This document shows, piece by piece, positions 1 through 10,088 of a DNA stretch of 64,000 nt. The stretch spans positions 2,790,001 through 2,854,000 of the forward strand of contig NZ_JAPEMA010000001.1 in the NCBI RefSeq assembly GCF_026343185.1, written 5' to 3'. This DNA comes from Streptomyces sp. NBC_00091. Lineage in GTDB: Bacteria > Actinomycetota > Actinomycetes > Streptomycetales > Streptomycetaceae. The notes under the pieces were generated by a model, which saw nothing but the letters and a program-made list of their open reading frames with translations, had not been told where the DNA came from and did no database searches. Position numbers and translations under genes: made by a program. Numbering within the stretch: the first letter of the stretch is position 1; every line of letters starts with the position of its first letter.

Positions 1-1354
1 TGTGGGCGTCCGCGACCGACAGGGCCTCGTCGAGGATCGCCAGCCCCTTGGCCACGTCGTCCGCCGAGATGTTGCAGGGCGGGGCGATGTGGATGCGGTT
101 CCCGGCGAGGAGCGGCCACAGGCCGCCCTTCTTCAGGGCCGCGCCGAAGGCGGCCATCGGCGCGTTGTCGGCTCCGGAGGCGTTGTACGGGACCAGCGGC
201 TCGCGCGTGGCGGCGTCCCGTACGAGTTCCAGGGCCCAGAAGGTGCCCATGCCCCGGACCTCGCCGACGCTGGGGTGCCGCTCGGCGATCTCCCGCAGGC
301 CCGGGCCCAGCAACTCGGTGCCGGTGCGGGCGGACTGCTCGACGATCCCCTCCTCCTCCATGGCGCGGATCGTCGCGACGGCGGCGGCGCAGGCCAGCAC
401 GTGCCCGGAGTACGTCAGCCCGCCCGGGTAGGGGCGGCGGGCGAAGGTCTCGGCGATCGCGGCGGAGATGGCGACGCCGCCGAGCGGCACGTAACCGCTG
501 GTGATGCCCTTGGCGAAGCAGATGAGGTCGGGGGTGACGCCCCAGTGGTCGGCGGCGAACCACGTGCCGGTGCGGCCGAAGCCGACCATGACCTCGTCCA
601 GGATGAAGACGATGCCGTAGCGGTCGCAGAGCTCGCGCACGCCCGCCAGGTAGCCGGCCGGGGGCACGAGCACGCCGGGGGCTCCGCCGACGGTCTCCAG
701 GATGATCGCGGCGATGGACTGCGGCCCCTCGAAGACGATCGTGTCCTCCAGGTGGCGCAGGGCGCGCTCGCACTCCTCGGCCTCCGTGGTGGCGTGGAAG
801 GGCGAGCGGTAGAGGAACGGGCCCCAGAAGTGCACGACGCCGGCGGTCGCGCCGTCGTTGCCGAAGCGGCGGGCGTCACCGGTGAGGTTGATCGCGGTGG
901 TGGTCGCGCCGTGGTACGAGCGGTACGCGGACATCACCTTGGGCCGGCCGGTGTGCAGCCGGGCCATGCGTACGGCGTTCTCCACGGCCTCGGCGCCGGC
1001 GTTCGTGAAGAAGATCTTGTCCAGGTCGCCGGGGGTGCGCTCGGCGATCAGCCGGGCCGCCTCGGAGCGGACGTCCACGGCGAAGCCGGGCGCCAGGGTG
1101 CAGAGCTTGGCGGCCTGCTCCGCGATGGCGGCGGCCACCTTGGGGTGCTGGTAGCCGATGTTCGTGTAGACGAGCGAGCTGGAGAAGTCGAGATAGCGAT
1201 TGCCGTCGTAGTCCCAGAAGTACGAGCCCTCGGCACCCGCCACGGCGAGCGGGTCGATGAGCTCCTGCGCCGACCAGGAATGGAAGACATGCTTCCGGTC
1301 TGCGGCTTTGACGGCGTCTTTCACAGCGGCGAGGGCGTCGGCTTCTGCGTTCAT
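1..1354 (-). CDS. Class III (omega) aminotransferase, partial
   Basis: PLP-dependent fold-type I class III aminotransferase, 451 codons visible; the C-terminus lies beyond the left edge. The start is the ATG at 1354 (MNAEADALAAVKDAVKAADR). Visible family landmarks are the N-terminal YFWDYDGN block, the cofactor-binding DEVMVGFGRTG segment and ICFAKGITSGYVPLGG, whose lysine should form the Schiff base. The family transfers amino groups between omega-amino acids (for example beta-alanine or GABA) and a keto acid; the exact substrate is not readable here. An inverted repeat lies 15 bp upstream of the start and may be an operator. The divergent neighbour, a HATPase protein, is about 0.4 kb away. 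Confidence 0.93.
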   Translation of the reverse strand, partial: MNAEADALAAVKDAVKAADRKHVFHSWSAQELIDPLAVAGAEGSYFWDYDGNRYLDFSSSLVYTNIGYQHPKVAAAIAEQAAKLCTLAPGFAVDVRSEAARLIAERTPGDLDKIFFTNAGAEAVENAVRMARLHTGRPKVMSAYRSYHGATTTAINLTGDARRFGNDGATAGVVHFWGPFLYRSPFHATTEAEECERALRHLEDTIVFEGPQSIAAIILETVGGAPGVLVPPAGYLAGVRELCDRYGIVFILDEVMVGFGRTGTWFAADHWGVTPDLICFAKGITSGYVPLGGVAISAAIAETFARRPYPGGLTYSGHVLACAAAVATIRAMEEEGIVEQSARTGTELLGPGLREIAERHPSVGEVRGMGTFWALELVRDAATREPLVPYNASGADNAPMAAFGAALKKGGLWPLLAGNRIHIAPPCNISADDVAKGLAILDEALSVADAH

Positions 1355-1368
1355 ATATCGAGGGTAGT

Positions 1369-1385
1369 TGTCCAGGATGTGGACA
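1369..1385. promoter_or_regulatory. Inverted repeat upstream of aminotransferase
   Basis: TGTCCA and TGGACA form a perfect 6-bp inverted repeat with a 5-bp spacer, placed 15 bp before the aminotransferase start codon. Size and position suit a repressor operator. The cognate regulator is not identified in the window. The rest of 1386-1778, up to the next gene, shows no convincing coding sequence. Confidence 0.4.
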
Positions 1386-1778
1386 CCGGGGTGCGTCGGG
1401 TACGACACCCCGCGCGGGCGACTTGACGGACGGAGGGGCGGATCCTCGACGGGTCCCGGAGCCCCGCATAGCGTCGCTCGGACCGGCCGCTCCACGGGGG
1501 AGAACGGCGGGAAACCCATGGTGGGAGCCCTTCGCAGGCCCTTCGCGGCCCCTTCCGTGCCCGCCGGGCGCGCCCGGCGGGAGGCGGAGGGCCCCGCCAT
1601 GAGCGGGCACGACGGCCGACGTCCGCCGACGCACCCTGACGCACGCACCCTGACGCCCGTGCGGGACTCCCTGCGTCCGCCGGCCCGGCAGTAGCGTGGG
1701 GTCCGTGAGGGATTTGTCCGTCCCGGCCGGGGGTAGGTGCAGCGCCGGGGGGAGCCGGCGTCGGAGACGGGAGAGCCT

Positions 1779-2192
1779 GTGGCGGAGCAGACGCGGCGGC
1801 TGGTCCTGGGCGGGGCCACGGCAGGGGTCGTCGCCCGGTGCCGGGACTTCACCCGGCGGGCCCTCACCGACTGGCTGTGGCCCGAGGGCACGGAGGCCGA
1901 GGAGGACCTGCTCCTGCTGGTCTCCGAGGTGGTCACCAACGCCTGCCTGCACGCGGGCGGCCCGCGCGAGCTGGTACTGCGGCACAGCCCCGGCCTGCTG
2001 CGCGTCGAGGTCAGCGACCACAGCGGCGAACCGCCGGTGCCCCGGGCGGCGCGGGACCGCTCCCTGCCCGGCGGGCACGGGCTGATCCTGCTGGAGCGCC
2101 TCGCGAAGAGCTGGGGCTCGGCCCCCTCGCCCGACGGCCGCCCCGGCAAGACGGTCTGGCTGGAGGTACCGGCCCCCGCCCCGCGCCCCTGA
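1779..2192 (+). CDS. ATP-binding protein, SpoIIAB/RsbW-like anti-sigma kinase fold
   Basis: About 137 residues with a HATPase_c (GHKL) fold of the kind used by Streptomyces anti-sigma factors and RsbW-type serine kinases. The N-box is SEVVTNACLHA, the G1-like element is EVSDHSGEPP and the G2 region is GGHGLILL. The GTG at 1779 (VAEQTRRLVLGG) is preferred because GGGAGAG lies just upstream; an in-frame GTG at 1737 would add 14 residues. There is no antagonist or sigma gene directly adjacent, although a SigB-family sigma factor lies 1.1 kb downstream. The real partner is unknown. Confidence 0.85.
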   Translation: MAEQTRRLVLGGATAGVVARCRDFTRRALTDWLWPEGTEAEEDLLLLVSEVVTNACLHAGGPRELVLRHSPGLLRVEVSDHSGEPPVPRAARDRSLPGGHGLILLERLAKSWGSAPSPDGRPGKTVWLEVPAPAPRP

Positions 2193-2229
2193 GCCCCGCG
2201 CCCCTGAGAGGTCGTTTTCGTGCGGTGTT

Positions 2230-2445
2230 TCATCCCGGAATAGTGTGTTCAGTGGCCTTCTTCGGGTCGCGCCAGGAGACGGTGCTCTCGCTGGTGAGGC
2301 GGCGAGCCATGAGGTCGGTCATGGCGAGGTGGATCATGGCTTCGGAGCGTTCGGGGTGGGTTTCGTAGTCGCGGGCGAGACGGCGCTGGAGCATCAGCCA
2401 GCCGTAGGTCCGCTCGATCGCCCACCGCTTCGGGATCGGGGCCAA
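2230..2445 (-). pseudogene. IS5-type transposase C-terminal remnant
   Basis: Seventy-one codons matching the end of an IS5-family DDE transposase: KRWAIERTYGWLMLQRRLARD followed by YETHPERSEAMIHLAMTDLMARRL. The family is normally about 270-300 residues, so most of the protein including the first catalytic residues is gone. Reading frames upstream (to about 2720 on the minus strand) are broken and only vaguely transposase-like. No clear terminal inverted repeats are visible, so this is a dead fragment. The 2446-2749 stretch before the next gene contains nothing else I can support. Confidence 0.75.
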
Positions 2446-2749
2446 GCCCCTGCGGGGACTGCGGTTTCCCGCCGAAGCCGGAAGCGCAGCCTGATGCCGT
2501 GTACTGCTCGGCGACGTGTGCGCGGCTGATTGCTGGACTCACCGGATGACAACCCTCGTCGCCCCAGGCGATCCGCACAGAGGGGCCGCCGGCGCCGGGA
2601 ACTTGTACACGCCGGCCACCTCGTCACCCAGGTCTTCCCACTGAGCGAGCCGAAAGACTGACCGTGCGGTGTCGGTCTCACCCCCCGCAACCCCCGACCT
2701 CTACATTCGGGACTCATTGGTCGACTTGGCGCGGATGCGGGAGATTGTC

Positions 2750-3229
2750 ATGCGGAGAACTGCGCGGTTCATGGCGGCACTGGCGACATCAGTTGCGCTC
2801 GGCAGCGTGAGCGTCAGCACCGCGCACGCCGACGGGGGCCTGCTGTCCGGCATCCTGTCGCCTGTGGTGTGTGGCCTCCAGACCAACGTGAATGGCAACA
2901 ACAACCAGGTCGCTCAAGGTGGGACCTGCGAACAAACCGCAACACCAACACCCCCCAACGGTGGTGGGATCACCGGGTACCAGGTGATCCCCATCGACAC
3001 GGTCACGCTGGGGCCGAACCAGTCGGCGGGTCGGGGGGCTTTCTGCCCCGCGGGAAAGCGCGCCCTGAGCGGCGGTGTCGTCCCCACTACGACCGGTACC
3101 TCCGGCTTGGAAGTGAATTGGTCTGGTCCGAACGCTGACGGAACTCGCTGGGAAGTCGCCGTAGACAACGAGGGGGACCAGGAGGAGACCGTGACCTTCT
3201 ACATCGTCTGCGCGAACGCCGCCAGCTGA
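2750..3229 (+). CDS. Secreted protein of unknown function
   Basis: 159 residues. The start at 2750 (MRRTARFMAALATSVALG) has GGGAGA six bases upstream and gives a standard Sec signal peptide with a likely AHA-D cleavage near residue 28. The mature part starts with GGLLSGILSPVVCGL and an Asn-rich NVNGNNNQV stretch, then a Pro-Thr linker, then a C-terminal domain with paired cysteines (FCPAGKRALSGG and FYIVCANAAS). The CPAGK-AL-GG block resembles small extracellular beta-sandwich modules found at the ends of secreted actinobacterial proteins. No enzymatic motif is seen. It was probably expressed independently. Confidence 0.8.
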   Translation: MRRTARFMAALATSVALGSVSVSTAHADGGLLSGILSPVVCGLQTNVNGNNNQVAQGGTCEQTATPTPPNGGGITGYQVIPIDTVTLGPNQSAGRGAFCPAGKRALSGGVVPTTTGTSGLEVNWSGPNADGTRWEVAVDNEGDQEETVTFYIVCANAAS

Positions 3230-3259
3230 CTGCGTCGACGCCCTCCCCGGGCAGCCGCC

Positions 3260-4075
3260 TCACACGTCGGTGAGGAGCCCGTCGCGCAGCTGGGTCAGGG
3301 TGCGGTTCAGCAGGCGCGACACGTGCATCTGGGACAGGCCCAGCCGTTTCCCGATCTCGGACTGGGTCAGCTCCTGCCCGAACCGCAGCGCCAGCAGCTG
3401 CCGCTCCCGCGCGGGCAGCCCGGCGAGCATGGGTTTGAGGGACTCCAGGCACTCGATCCGGTCGTACGCGGGCTCCTCCTCGCCGAGCGAGGACCGCTCG
3501 GTGACCGGGTCGCGCTCCGCGTCCTCCGGCGCCGGCGCGTCCAGCGAGCGCGCGGAGTACGCGCTGGCGGCCTTGCGGCCCTCGCAGAACTCCTCCGGCG
3601 TGACGTGCAGCTCCCGCGCCATCTCGGCGTCGGTCGGCTCACGGCCGAGGTCCTGTTCCAGCACGTCGTGGGCCTTGGCGCTGTCGATCCGCAGCTCCTG
3701 GAGCCGGCGGGGGACCTTGACGGCCCAGCTGGTGTCGCGGAAGAACCGCTTGATCTCACCGGTGATCGTGGGCATCGCGAAGGTGGTGAACTCCACCCCG
3801 CGCGCCGGGTCGAACCGGTTGATGGCCTTGATCAGGCCGATGGTGCCGACCTGGACGATGTCCTCCATCGGCTCGCTGCGGCCTCGGAAGCGCCGGGCGG
3901 CGTACTTCACGAGGCTCATGTTCAGTTCGACGAGGGTGTTGCGGACGTAGGAGTACTCCGCCGTGCCCTCGTCCAGCTCCGCCAGCCGGTGGAACAGGGC
4001 CGTGGACAGGCCCCTGGCCTCGAGGGTGGCCGCGTCCGTGCGGGCGGTTCGGGCGGTACGGTCGGTACGGTCCAT
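3260..4075 (-). CDS. RNA polymerase sigma factor, SigB/SigF/SigG family
   Basis: 271 residues. Region 2 reads NMSLVKYAARRFRGR then MEDIVQVGTIGLIKAINRFD and EFTTFAMPTITGEIKRFFRD. Region 3 (VPRRLQELRIDSAKAHDVLEQ) and region 4 (LTQSEIGKRLGLSQMHVSRL) follow, in the order usual for SpoIIAC/SigB-type stress and sporulation sigma factors. Start 4075 (MDRTDRTARTARTDAA) is chosen because GAGGAG lies 9 bp upstream; an ATG at 4141 is an in-frame alternative. Family members are normally held by RsbW-like anti-sigma factors; none is in operon with it here. It is convergent with the secreted-protein gene. Confidence 0.93.
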   Translation of the reverse strand: MDRTDRTARTARTDAATLEARGLSTALFHRLAELDEGTAEYSYVRNTLVELNMSLVKYAARRFRGRSEPMEDIVQVGTIGLIKAINRFDPARGVEFTTFAMPTITGEIKRFFRDTSWAVKVPRRLQELRIDSAKAHDVLEQDLGREPTDAEMARELHVTPEEFCEGRKAASAYSARSLDAPAPEDAERDPVTERSSLGEEEPAYDRIECLESLKPMLAGLPARERQLLALRFGQELTQSEIGKRLGLSQMHVSRLLNRTLTQLRDGLLTDV

Positions 4076-4186
4076 CGCTCTGCGCTCCTCCGACGGGAGG
4101 TCCCGGAATCCCGGGCCGTCGTCCTGCGCGGTAAGGGTCATCACCGTCCAGGTGGATATACCCGGGCCCGGCCCGCGAGACACCCC

Positions 4187-5377
4187 CTACGCCGCCAGGT
4201 CGTGCTCCACCCGGGCCGCGACCCGGCGCCGCAGCACCAGGACCGCCGCCGAGCAGCACACCCCGCCCACCAGGGCCGTTCCCCACAGGGCCGCCGGGCC
4301 GGCGCCCGAGTAGAGGGTCACGCCCAGGGTGAGGGCGGCGAAGCGGGCGAGGCCCCAGGTCCAGCTGAAGGCGCCCTGGTAGCGGCCCCGGGCGTCGGCC
4401 GGAGCCAGGCCGGCGACCACCGAGGCCGCGATCCCGGCGGCGATCACCTCGCCGAGCGACCAGACGACCACCGACACCGCGTAGCCCGCGATGCCGTCGG
4501 CGAGCCCCGTCGCCGCCACCCCGACCGCGATCAGCGCACTGCCCGCCGCGTGGACGGGCAGCTGCGGCAGCTTCGCGAGGCGTGCGGTCGCCACCGGCTG
4601 GAGGGCCACCACCAGGACCGCGTTGACGGAGGCCATCGCCCCGTACGCGGCGGGCGAGAGCCCGCTGTCGTGCATGGACAGCGGCAGGGCCACCTCGGTC
4701 AGCGAGTACACGAAGAGCTGGACGCCGAAGACGGGCAGCAGCGCGAGCATCAGCCGGTCCCGCAGCACGACCCCGTAGCCCAGGCTCCGTACGCCGCCGG
4801 CGCGCGGCGCCTCCCGCCGCGGCTCGCGCAGCCGGGCCGCCACGATGCCGGCGTAGACCAGCAGGGCCCCGGCGTCCACCGCGAAGAGCAGCCAGTACCC
4901 GTGCGCGGCCAGGAAGCCGCCGAGCACCCCGGCGACGGCGGTGCCGATGTTGACCCCCCACTGGAACAGCGCGTACGCCCGCTGCCTGCGCTCCCCGTCG
5001 ACCGCGTCGGCCATCAGCGCGAACGCGGCCGGACCGACCGTCGCCGAGGAGGAGCTGAGCAGCAGCGCGGCCGCGCCCATCGTCAGCGCCCCGGGCGCGA
5101 GGTAGAGCGCGCCCTGCGCCGCCGCCGCGCCCAGCAGCCCGATGAGCATCGTGGGGCGGCGCCCGATCCGGTCGGCGAGCAGGCCGCCGAGTGCGGGACC
5201 GAGCAGGTTGCCCGCGCCGAGCGCGCCGAGGACGTACGAGGTCTCGGTGCCGGTGATGCCGCGGTCGGCCAGCAGGAACACCAGGAAGGGGGTGACCAGG
5301 TGGCCGAGCCGGTTGACGATCGTGCCGGCGAAGAGGGTCCAGACGGTGGGCGGGAGTCCGCGGAAGGTGGAGAGCAT
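4187..5377 (-). CDS. MFS transporter, multidrug-efflux type
   Basis: About 396 residues of alternating hydrophobic segments, 11-12 predicted membrane helices. The cytoplasmic loop between helices 2 and 3 has the MFS signature GGLLADRIGRRPTMLIG. The start is the ATG at 5377 (MLSTFRGLPPTVWTLF), since upstream sequence in this frame is antisense to the divergent regulator. That regulator is an ArsR-type gene 100 bp away, a layout typical of a repressor controlling an exporter. The substrate cannot be told from sequence. Confidence 0.9.
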   Translation of the reverse strand: MLSTFRGLPPTVWTLFAGTIVNRLGHLVTPFLVFLLADRGITGTETSYVLGALGAGNLLGPALGGLLADRIGRRPTMLIGLLGAAAAQGALYLAPGALTMGAAALLLSSSSATVGPAAFALMADAVDGERRQRAYALFQWGVNIGTAVAGVLGGFLAAHGYWLLFAVDAGALLVYAGIVAARLREPRREAPRAGGVRSLGYGVVLRDRLMLALLPVFGVQLFVYSLTEVALPLSMHDSGLSPAAYGAMASVNAVLVVALQPVATARLAKLPQLPVHAAGSALIAVGVAATGLADGIAGYAVSVVVWSLGEVIAAGIAASVVAGLAPADARGRYQGAFSWTWGLARFAALTLGVTLYSGAGPAALWGTALVGGVCCSAAVLVLRRRVAARVEHDLAA

Positions 5378-5476
5378 GGGAGGAGCCTGCGGGCCTGTTC
5401 CGGTGCTCCCGTAGTGATTAAGCTCAGGCCGAATCCAAGGGCGGGCAACAAGGGCGGGCAACCAGGGGGCGGGGCC

Positions 5477-6445
5477 GTGGAGTCGAGGCTGACCTTTTCG
5501 GCGGAGGACCTGGCGCAGACCCGGTTCGCGGTCTCCCCGATGTGGGAGGTCGTCACCAGCTACCGGCTGCTGAGGGAAGCCCACGAGCCGCCCCTGCACC
5601 GCCGTTGGGCCGCGCAGGTAAGGCCCCGGCTGCTGAGCGCGGGCCTGCACCAGGGCTGGCTGGCCGATCTGATCCCGGCGCAGGGCTATCTGGCGGACTT
5701 CCTCAACCCGACCCCGTCCGGGCCCTTCGGCGAACTGCCCGCCGAGCTGGCGGCGATCCGAGCGACCCCTCCCGACCAGGTGCGCCATGACGTCGGGGAG
5801 CTGCGCCTGTCATCGGCCCGGCTGACGTTGCTCCGGGAGGAGCCCGCCCAGGCACTGGAGAAGGTCGCGGCGGAGATCGAGACGTACTGGGAGCTGGCGC
5901 TCGCGCCGTACTGGGCCCGGATCCGCCAGCTCCTGGAGGCGGACGTCTTCCACCGGGCCCGGCAGGTGGCCGAGCACGGCTCCGCCTTCGTCCTCAACGA
6001 GCTGCACGAGTCCGTACGGTGGGACGCGGACACCCTGCACCTGATCCGGCGGCACTGCGCTCCCACCCGCGAGAACGCCGGGCGGGGGCTGCTGCTGGTG
6101 CCCTCGGCCTTCGTCTGGCCCGGCGTCCTGACCCGCGCGGTGGCCCCCGAACCGCCCCAGCTGGCCTACCCGGCGCGCGGGACCGGCACCCTGTGGGAGC
6201 CCCGCGCGGCCTCCTCGGCCGATGCGGTGGCCGGGGTGCTGGGCCGCTCCCGGGCGCTGCTGCTGGCGGAGCTGGACACCCCGGCCTCGACCACGCAGCT
6301 CGCCCGCCACTGCGGCCTGTCCGCCGCCGGGGTCTCGCAGCACCTGACGGCCCTGCGCAACGCGGGCCTGGTCACCGCGCACCGGGCCGGCCGCTCGGTG
6401 CTGTACGCCCGTACGGCGATCGCCGACGCCCTGCTCACCGCCTGA
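5477..6445 (+). CDS. ArsR-type winged-helix regulator with N-terminal DUF5937-like domain
   Basis: 322 residues. The C-terminal third is an ArsR winged helix: LDTPASTTQLARHCGLSAAG, then SQHLTALRNAGLVTAHRAGR and SVLYARTAIADALL. The N-terminal two thirds (FAVSPMWEVVTSYRLLREAH onward) match the helical domain that precedes the HTH in many Streptomyces ArsR-like repressors. The GTG start at 5477 (VESRLTFSAEDL) has a G-rich ribosome site just upstream. The gene is divergent from the MFS exporter and probably regulates it through the 100-bp gap; the ligand is unknown. Confidence 0.88.
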   Translation: MESRLTFSAEDLAQTRFAVSPMWEVVTSYRLLREAHEPPLHRRWAAQVRPRLLSAGLHQGWLADLIPAQGYLADFLNPTPSGPFGELPAELAAIRATPPDQVRHDVGELRLSSARLTLLREEPAQALEKVAAEIETYWELALAPYWARIRQLLEADVFHRARQVAEHGSAFVLNELHESVRWDADTLHLIRRHCAPTRENAGRGLLLVPSAFVWPGVLTRAVAPEPPQLAYPARGTGTLWEPRAASSADAVAGVLGRSRALLLAELDTPASTTQLARHCGLSAAGVSQHLTALRNAGLVTAHRAGRSVLYARTAIADALLTA

Positions 6446-6471
6446 CCACGCCACCGCCTAGTCTGCGGGGC

Positions 6472-6864
6472 ATGGAGTCGTACACGATCGGCCAGGCAGC
6501 CCGGCTGCTCGGCGTCAGCAGTGACACCGCCCGCCGCTGGGCGGACGCCGAGCGGTTCCCCACGCGGCGCGAGGGGAACCGCAGGATCGTCGACGGGCCC
6601 GACCTGGCGGCGTTCTGCGTCGAGGTGGCGCAGGAGGCCGGGGAGGACGAGGACGCCCCGTACACCTCGGCCCGCAACGCCTTCCCGGGGATCGTGACCG
6701 GCATCAGGCTGGGCACGGTCGGTGCGCAGGTGGAGGTCCAGGCGGGCCCGCACCGAGTGGTGTCCCTGCTGACCCGGGAGGCGGTGGAGGAGCTGGGCCT
6801 GGAGGTCGGCATGCGCGCCACCGCCCGCGTGAAGTCCACCAGCGTCTTCGTCGACCGCACCTGA
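6472..6864 (+). CDS. HTH plus TOBE (molybdate-binding-like) protein
   Basis: 130 residues. Residues 1-55 form an excisionase/MerR-like helix-turn-helix (YTIGQAARLLGVSSDTARRW). Residues 65-130 form a Mop/TOBE domain starting SARNAFPGIVTGIRLGTVGA. TOBE modules bind molybdate or tungstate, so the pairing suggests a molybdenum-responsive regulator or a molybdate-storage protein with a DNA-binding head. No mod transporter genes are adjacent. It follows the ArsR gene by 26 bp and may share its transcript. Confidence 0.85.
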   Translation: MESYTIGQAARLLGVSSDTARRWADAERFPTRREGNRRIVDGPDLAAFCVEVAQEAGEDEDAPYTSARNAFPGIVTGIRLGTVGAQVEVQAGPHRVVSLLTREAVEELGLEVGMRATARVKSTSVFVDRT

Positions 6865-6891
6865 CGCGGACCCGCTAGTGCGGTCACAGCG

Positions 6892-7536
6892 CTACGGGTT
6901 CCGTACGAAGGCCCCCGCGCGGGCCGCCGCGGCCGCCGCCCCGGCCGCCCGCCGCGCCGCCGCCTCGTCCAGCGGCGCGTCCGTGGTCAGCAGCCGGTAG
7001 TACAGCGGGGCGGAGACGGCGCGGACCACCTCGGCGGCGTCGGTGCCCTCGGGCAGCTCGCCCCGCCCGACGGCCTCCCGGACGCAGGGCGCCCATTCGG
7101 CGACCCGGACCTCGTAGAAGCGGTGCAGGGCCTCGGCCGTCCGGGCGTCGCCCGTGGCGGCGGCGATGACGGCCTTGAACAGGGCCCCCTGGCGCGGGTC
7201 GGCCAGGGTGCGGCGCACGAGGGCGGCGTTGGCCAGCAGGTCCTCCTCCAGCGAGCCGGTCTCGGTGCGGGGCAGCGACTGCTCGGCCATGTCCGTCAGC
7301 AGGTCGGCGACCAGGCCGGCCACGGTGCCCCAGCGCCGGTAGACGGTGGTCTTGCCCACCCCGGCCCGCCGGGCGACCTCGGCGAGGTCCAGCCCGTGGA
7401 AGCCCTGCTCGGCCAGCATGTCCCCGGCCGCCTCCAGCACCGCCGAGCGCACCCGGGCCGTCCGGCCCCCGGGGCGTACGCTCCCCGGCTCGGCGGAGCC
7501 CTCTCCCGCGTTCACGGCATCACTCGGCAAGGTCAT
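6892..7536 (-). CDS. TetR/AcrR family regulator
   Basis: 214 residues. The N-terminal TetR DNA-binding domain is clear: VLEAAGDMLAEQGFHGLDLA followed by EVARRAGVGKTTVYRRWG. The C-terminal ligand domain (residues 85-214) is helical and ends in an Ala-rich tail. The gene is divergent from an aldo/keto reductase 98 bp away, and two copies of a CCATTA-containing motif lie in the gap, so it most likely represses itself and the reductase. Confidence 0.92.
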   Translation of the reverse strand: MTLPSDAVNAGEGSAEPGSVRPGGRTARVRSAVLEAAGDMLAEQGFHGLDLAEVARRAGVGKTTVYRRWGTVAGLVADLLTDMAEQSLPRTETGSLEEDLLANAALVRRTLADPRQGALFKAVIAAATGDARTAEALHRFYEVRVAEWAPCVREAVGRGELPEGTDAAEVVRAVSAPLYYRLLTTDAPLDEAAARRAAGAAAAAARAGAFVRNP

Positions 7537-7547
7537 AACGGGTCCCT

Positions 7548-7613
7548 GGTTCCATTAGCGGCGATCGGCTGTTACGTTGGGATCACCTTAAAGGGTCTGC
7601 GGTGCCATTACCG
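7548..7613. promoter_or_regulatory. Candidate TetR operator region (paired GGTnCCATTAnCG)
   Basis: Two related 13-bp motifs, GGTTCCATTAGCG at 7548-7560 and GGTGCCATTACCG at 7601-7613, lie between the divergent TetR and aldo/keto reductase genes. The second has CGGT/ACCG flanking arms. Repeated semi-palindromes between a TetR gene and its neighbour are usual operators. This assignment rests on position and repetition alone. Confidence 0.4.
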
Positions 7614-7633
7614 CCCACGGGAGGGAATCCGTC

Positions 7634-8677
<1,044 letters not shown>

Positions 8678-8804
8678 TCCAATCGACTTGGCCGAAACCA
8701 TGGCCAGAAAGGCCGGTCGGCACATAGTGTCCAGGCGCCCTGCCGCACACGGGGCGGTGTACCGCCGGTCGCCGACGACCGGTGGCCGGCTGATCGGGGG
8801 ATCC

Positions 8805-10022
8805 ATGGAACAGGTGCAGAACAAGCGCGTCCTGGTGTCCGGCGCGAGCATCGCCGGTACCACGCTGGCCTACTGGCTGCTGCGGCACGGGTTCGAGCCC
8901 ACGGTGGTGGAGCGGGCGCCCGCGCACCGCGAGGGCGGCTACAAGATCGACGTCCGGGGCGCGGCCCTGGAGGTCGTCAAGCGGATGGGCGTCATGGAGG
9001 AGATCCGCCGCGAACGCACCGACGTGCAGGGCGGATCCATCGTCACCGCCACCGGCAAGCGGGTGGCGAGCATGGACGGGGACACCTTCGGCGGTCGCGA
9101 GGGCGAGGACGCGGAGATCCTGCGCGGCGACCTGGGCCGCATCCTGTACGACCTCACCAAGGGCGAGGTCGAGTACCTCTTCGACAACTCCGTGGTCTCC
9201 CTGGAGGAGGGGCCGGACGGGGTCGAGGTCCTCCTCGAGAGCGGCGAGCGGCGGGTGTTCGACCTGGTGGTCGGCGCCGACGGACTGCACTCCCACACCC
9301 GGGCGCTGGCCTTCGGCCCGGAGGAACGTTTCGTCCACGACCTCGGCTACTACGTCTCCATCTACAGCGTCCCCAACCACCTCGACCTCGACCGGTGGGA
9401 GCTGACGTACGTCTCCCCCAACCGGACGGCGCTGACCTACAGCACGGCCAAGGACACCGGGGCCAAGGCCATGTTCCTCTTCGCCTCCGGGCCGCTGGAG
9501 TACGACCGCCGCGACCCCGTCGCGCAGAAGCGGCTCCTGGCCGAGGCCTACGCGGGCGAGGGCTGGGAGGTGCCCCGCCTGCTGGAGGCGGTCGGGGACG
9601 CGCCCGACTTCTACTTCGACTCGCTCAGCCAGGTCCGGATGGACCGCTGGTCGAAGGGGCGCACCGTCCTGGTCGGGGACGCCGCCTACTGCGCCTCGCC
9701 CGCCTCCGGCCAGGGCACCAGTCTGGCCCTGGTCGGCGGCTACGTCCTGGCCGGGGAACTCGCCGCCGCCCTGGGCGGTTACGAGGCCGCTTTCGTCGCC
9801 TACGAGAGCGCGATGCGGCCCTTCGTGGAGGCGAACCAGAAACTCGGCCCCGCCAACGTCAAGCACATGGTGATGCGGACGAAGGGCCAGGTCTGGGTGC
9901 AGCTGAAGATGCTCGCGCTGATGAACCGCCTGCCGGGCAAGGAGAAGATGATGGCCAAGGTCCTCGAGCCGATCCACCGGGCGGCCAACGCCATCACCCT
10001 CAAGGAATACGAGCGCCGCTGA
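8805..10022 (+). CDS. FAD-dependent monooxygenase (PHBH fold)
   Basis: 405 residues. The Rossmann FAD motif is near the start (VLVSGASIAGTTLAYWLLRH), the middle dinucleotide motif is VVGADGLHSHTR, and the C-terminal FAD motif is LVGDAAYCASPASGQGTSLA. This is the aromatic hydroxylase/TetX-like class, which adds oxygen to aromatic or polyketide substrates or inactivates drugs. The start at 8805 (MEQVQNKRVLVSG) has a GGGGG site upstream; the in-frame extension to 8688 is not conserved-looking. It lies 127 bp after the aldo/keto reductase and may be co-transcribed. Confidence 0.9.
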   Translation: MEQVQNKRVLVSGASIAGTTLAYWLLRHGFEPTVVERAPAHREGGYKIDVRGAALEVVKRMGVMEEIRRERTDVQGGSIVTATGKRVASMDGDTFGGREGEDAEILRGDLGRILYDLTKGEVEYLFDNSVVSLEEGPDGVEVLLESGERRVFDLVVGADGLHSHTRALAFGPEERFVHDLGYYVSIYSVPNHLDLDRWELTYVSPNRTALTYSTAKDTGAKAMFLFASGPLEYDRRDPVAQKRLLAEAYAGEGWEVPRLLEAVGDAPDFYFDSLSQVRMDRWSKGRTVLVGDAAYCASPASGQGTSLALVGGYVLAGELAAALGGYEAAFVAYESAMRPFVEANQKLGPANVKHMVMRTKGQVWVQLKMLALMNRLPGKEKMMAKVLEPIHRAANAITLKEYERR

Positions 10023-10088
10023 GCCGCGGGCGCCCCTGACCCCGGCGGTTCAGGCCCCGGGCGCAACCGGCGGGCCCGCCCGCGGGGG

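Noticed and set aside
3323..6445. A 1,040-codon open frame on the plus strand
   Set aside because: It is antisense to the sigma factor and MFS genes for most of its length; only its end, from 5477, is the real ArsR-type gene. Long shadow frames are normal at this G+C.
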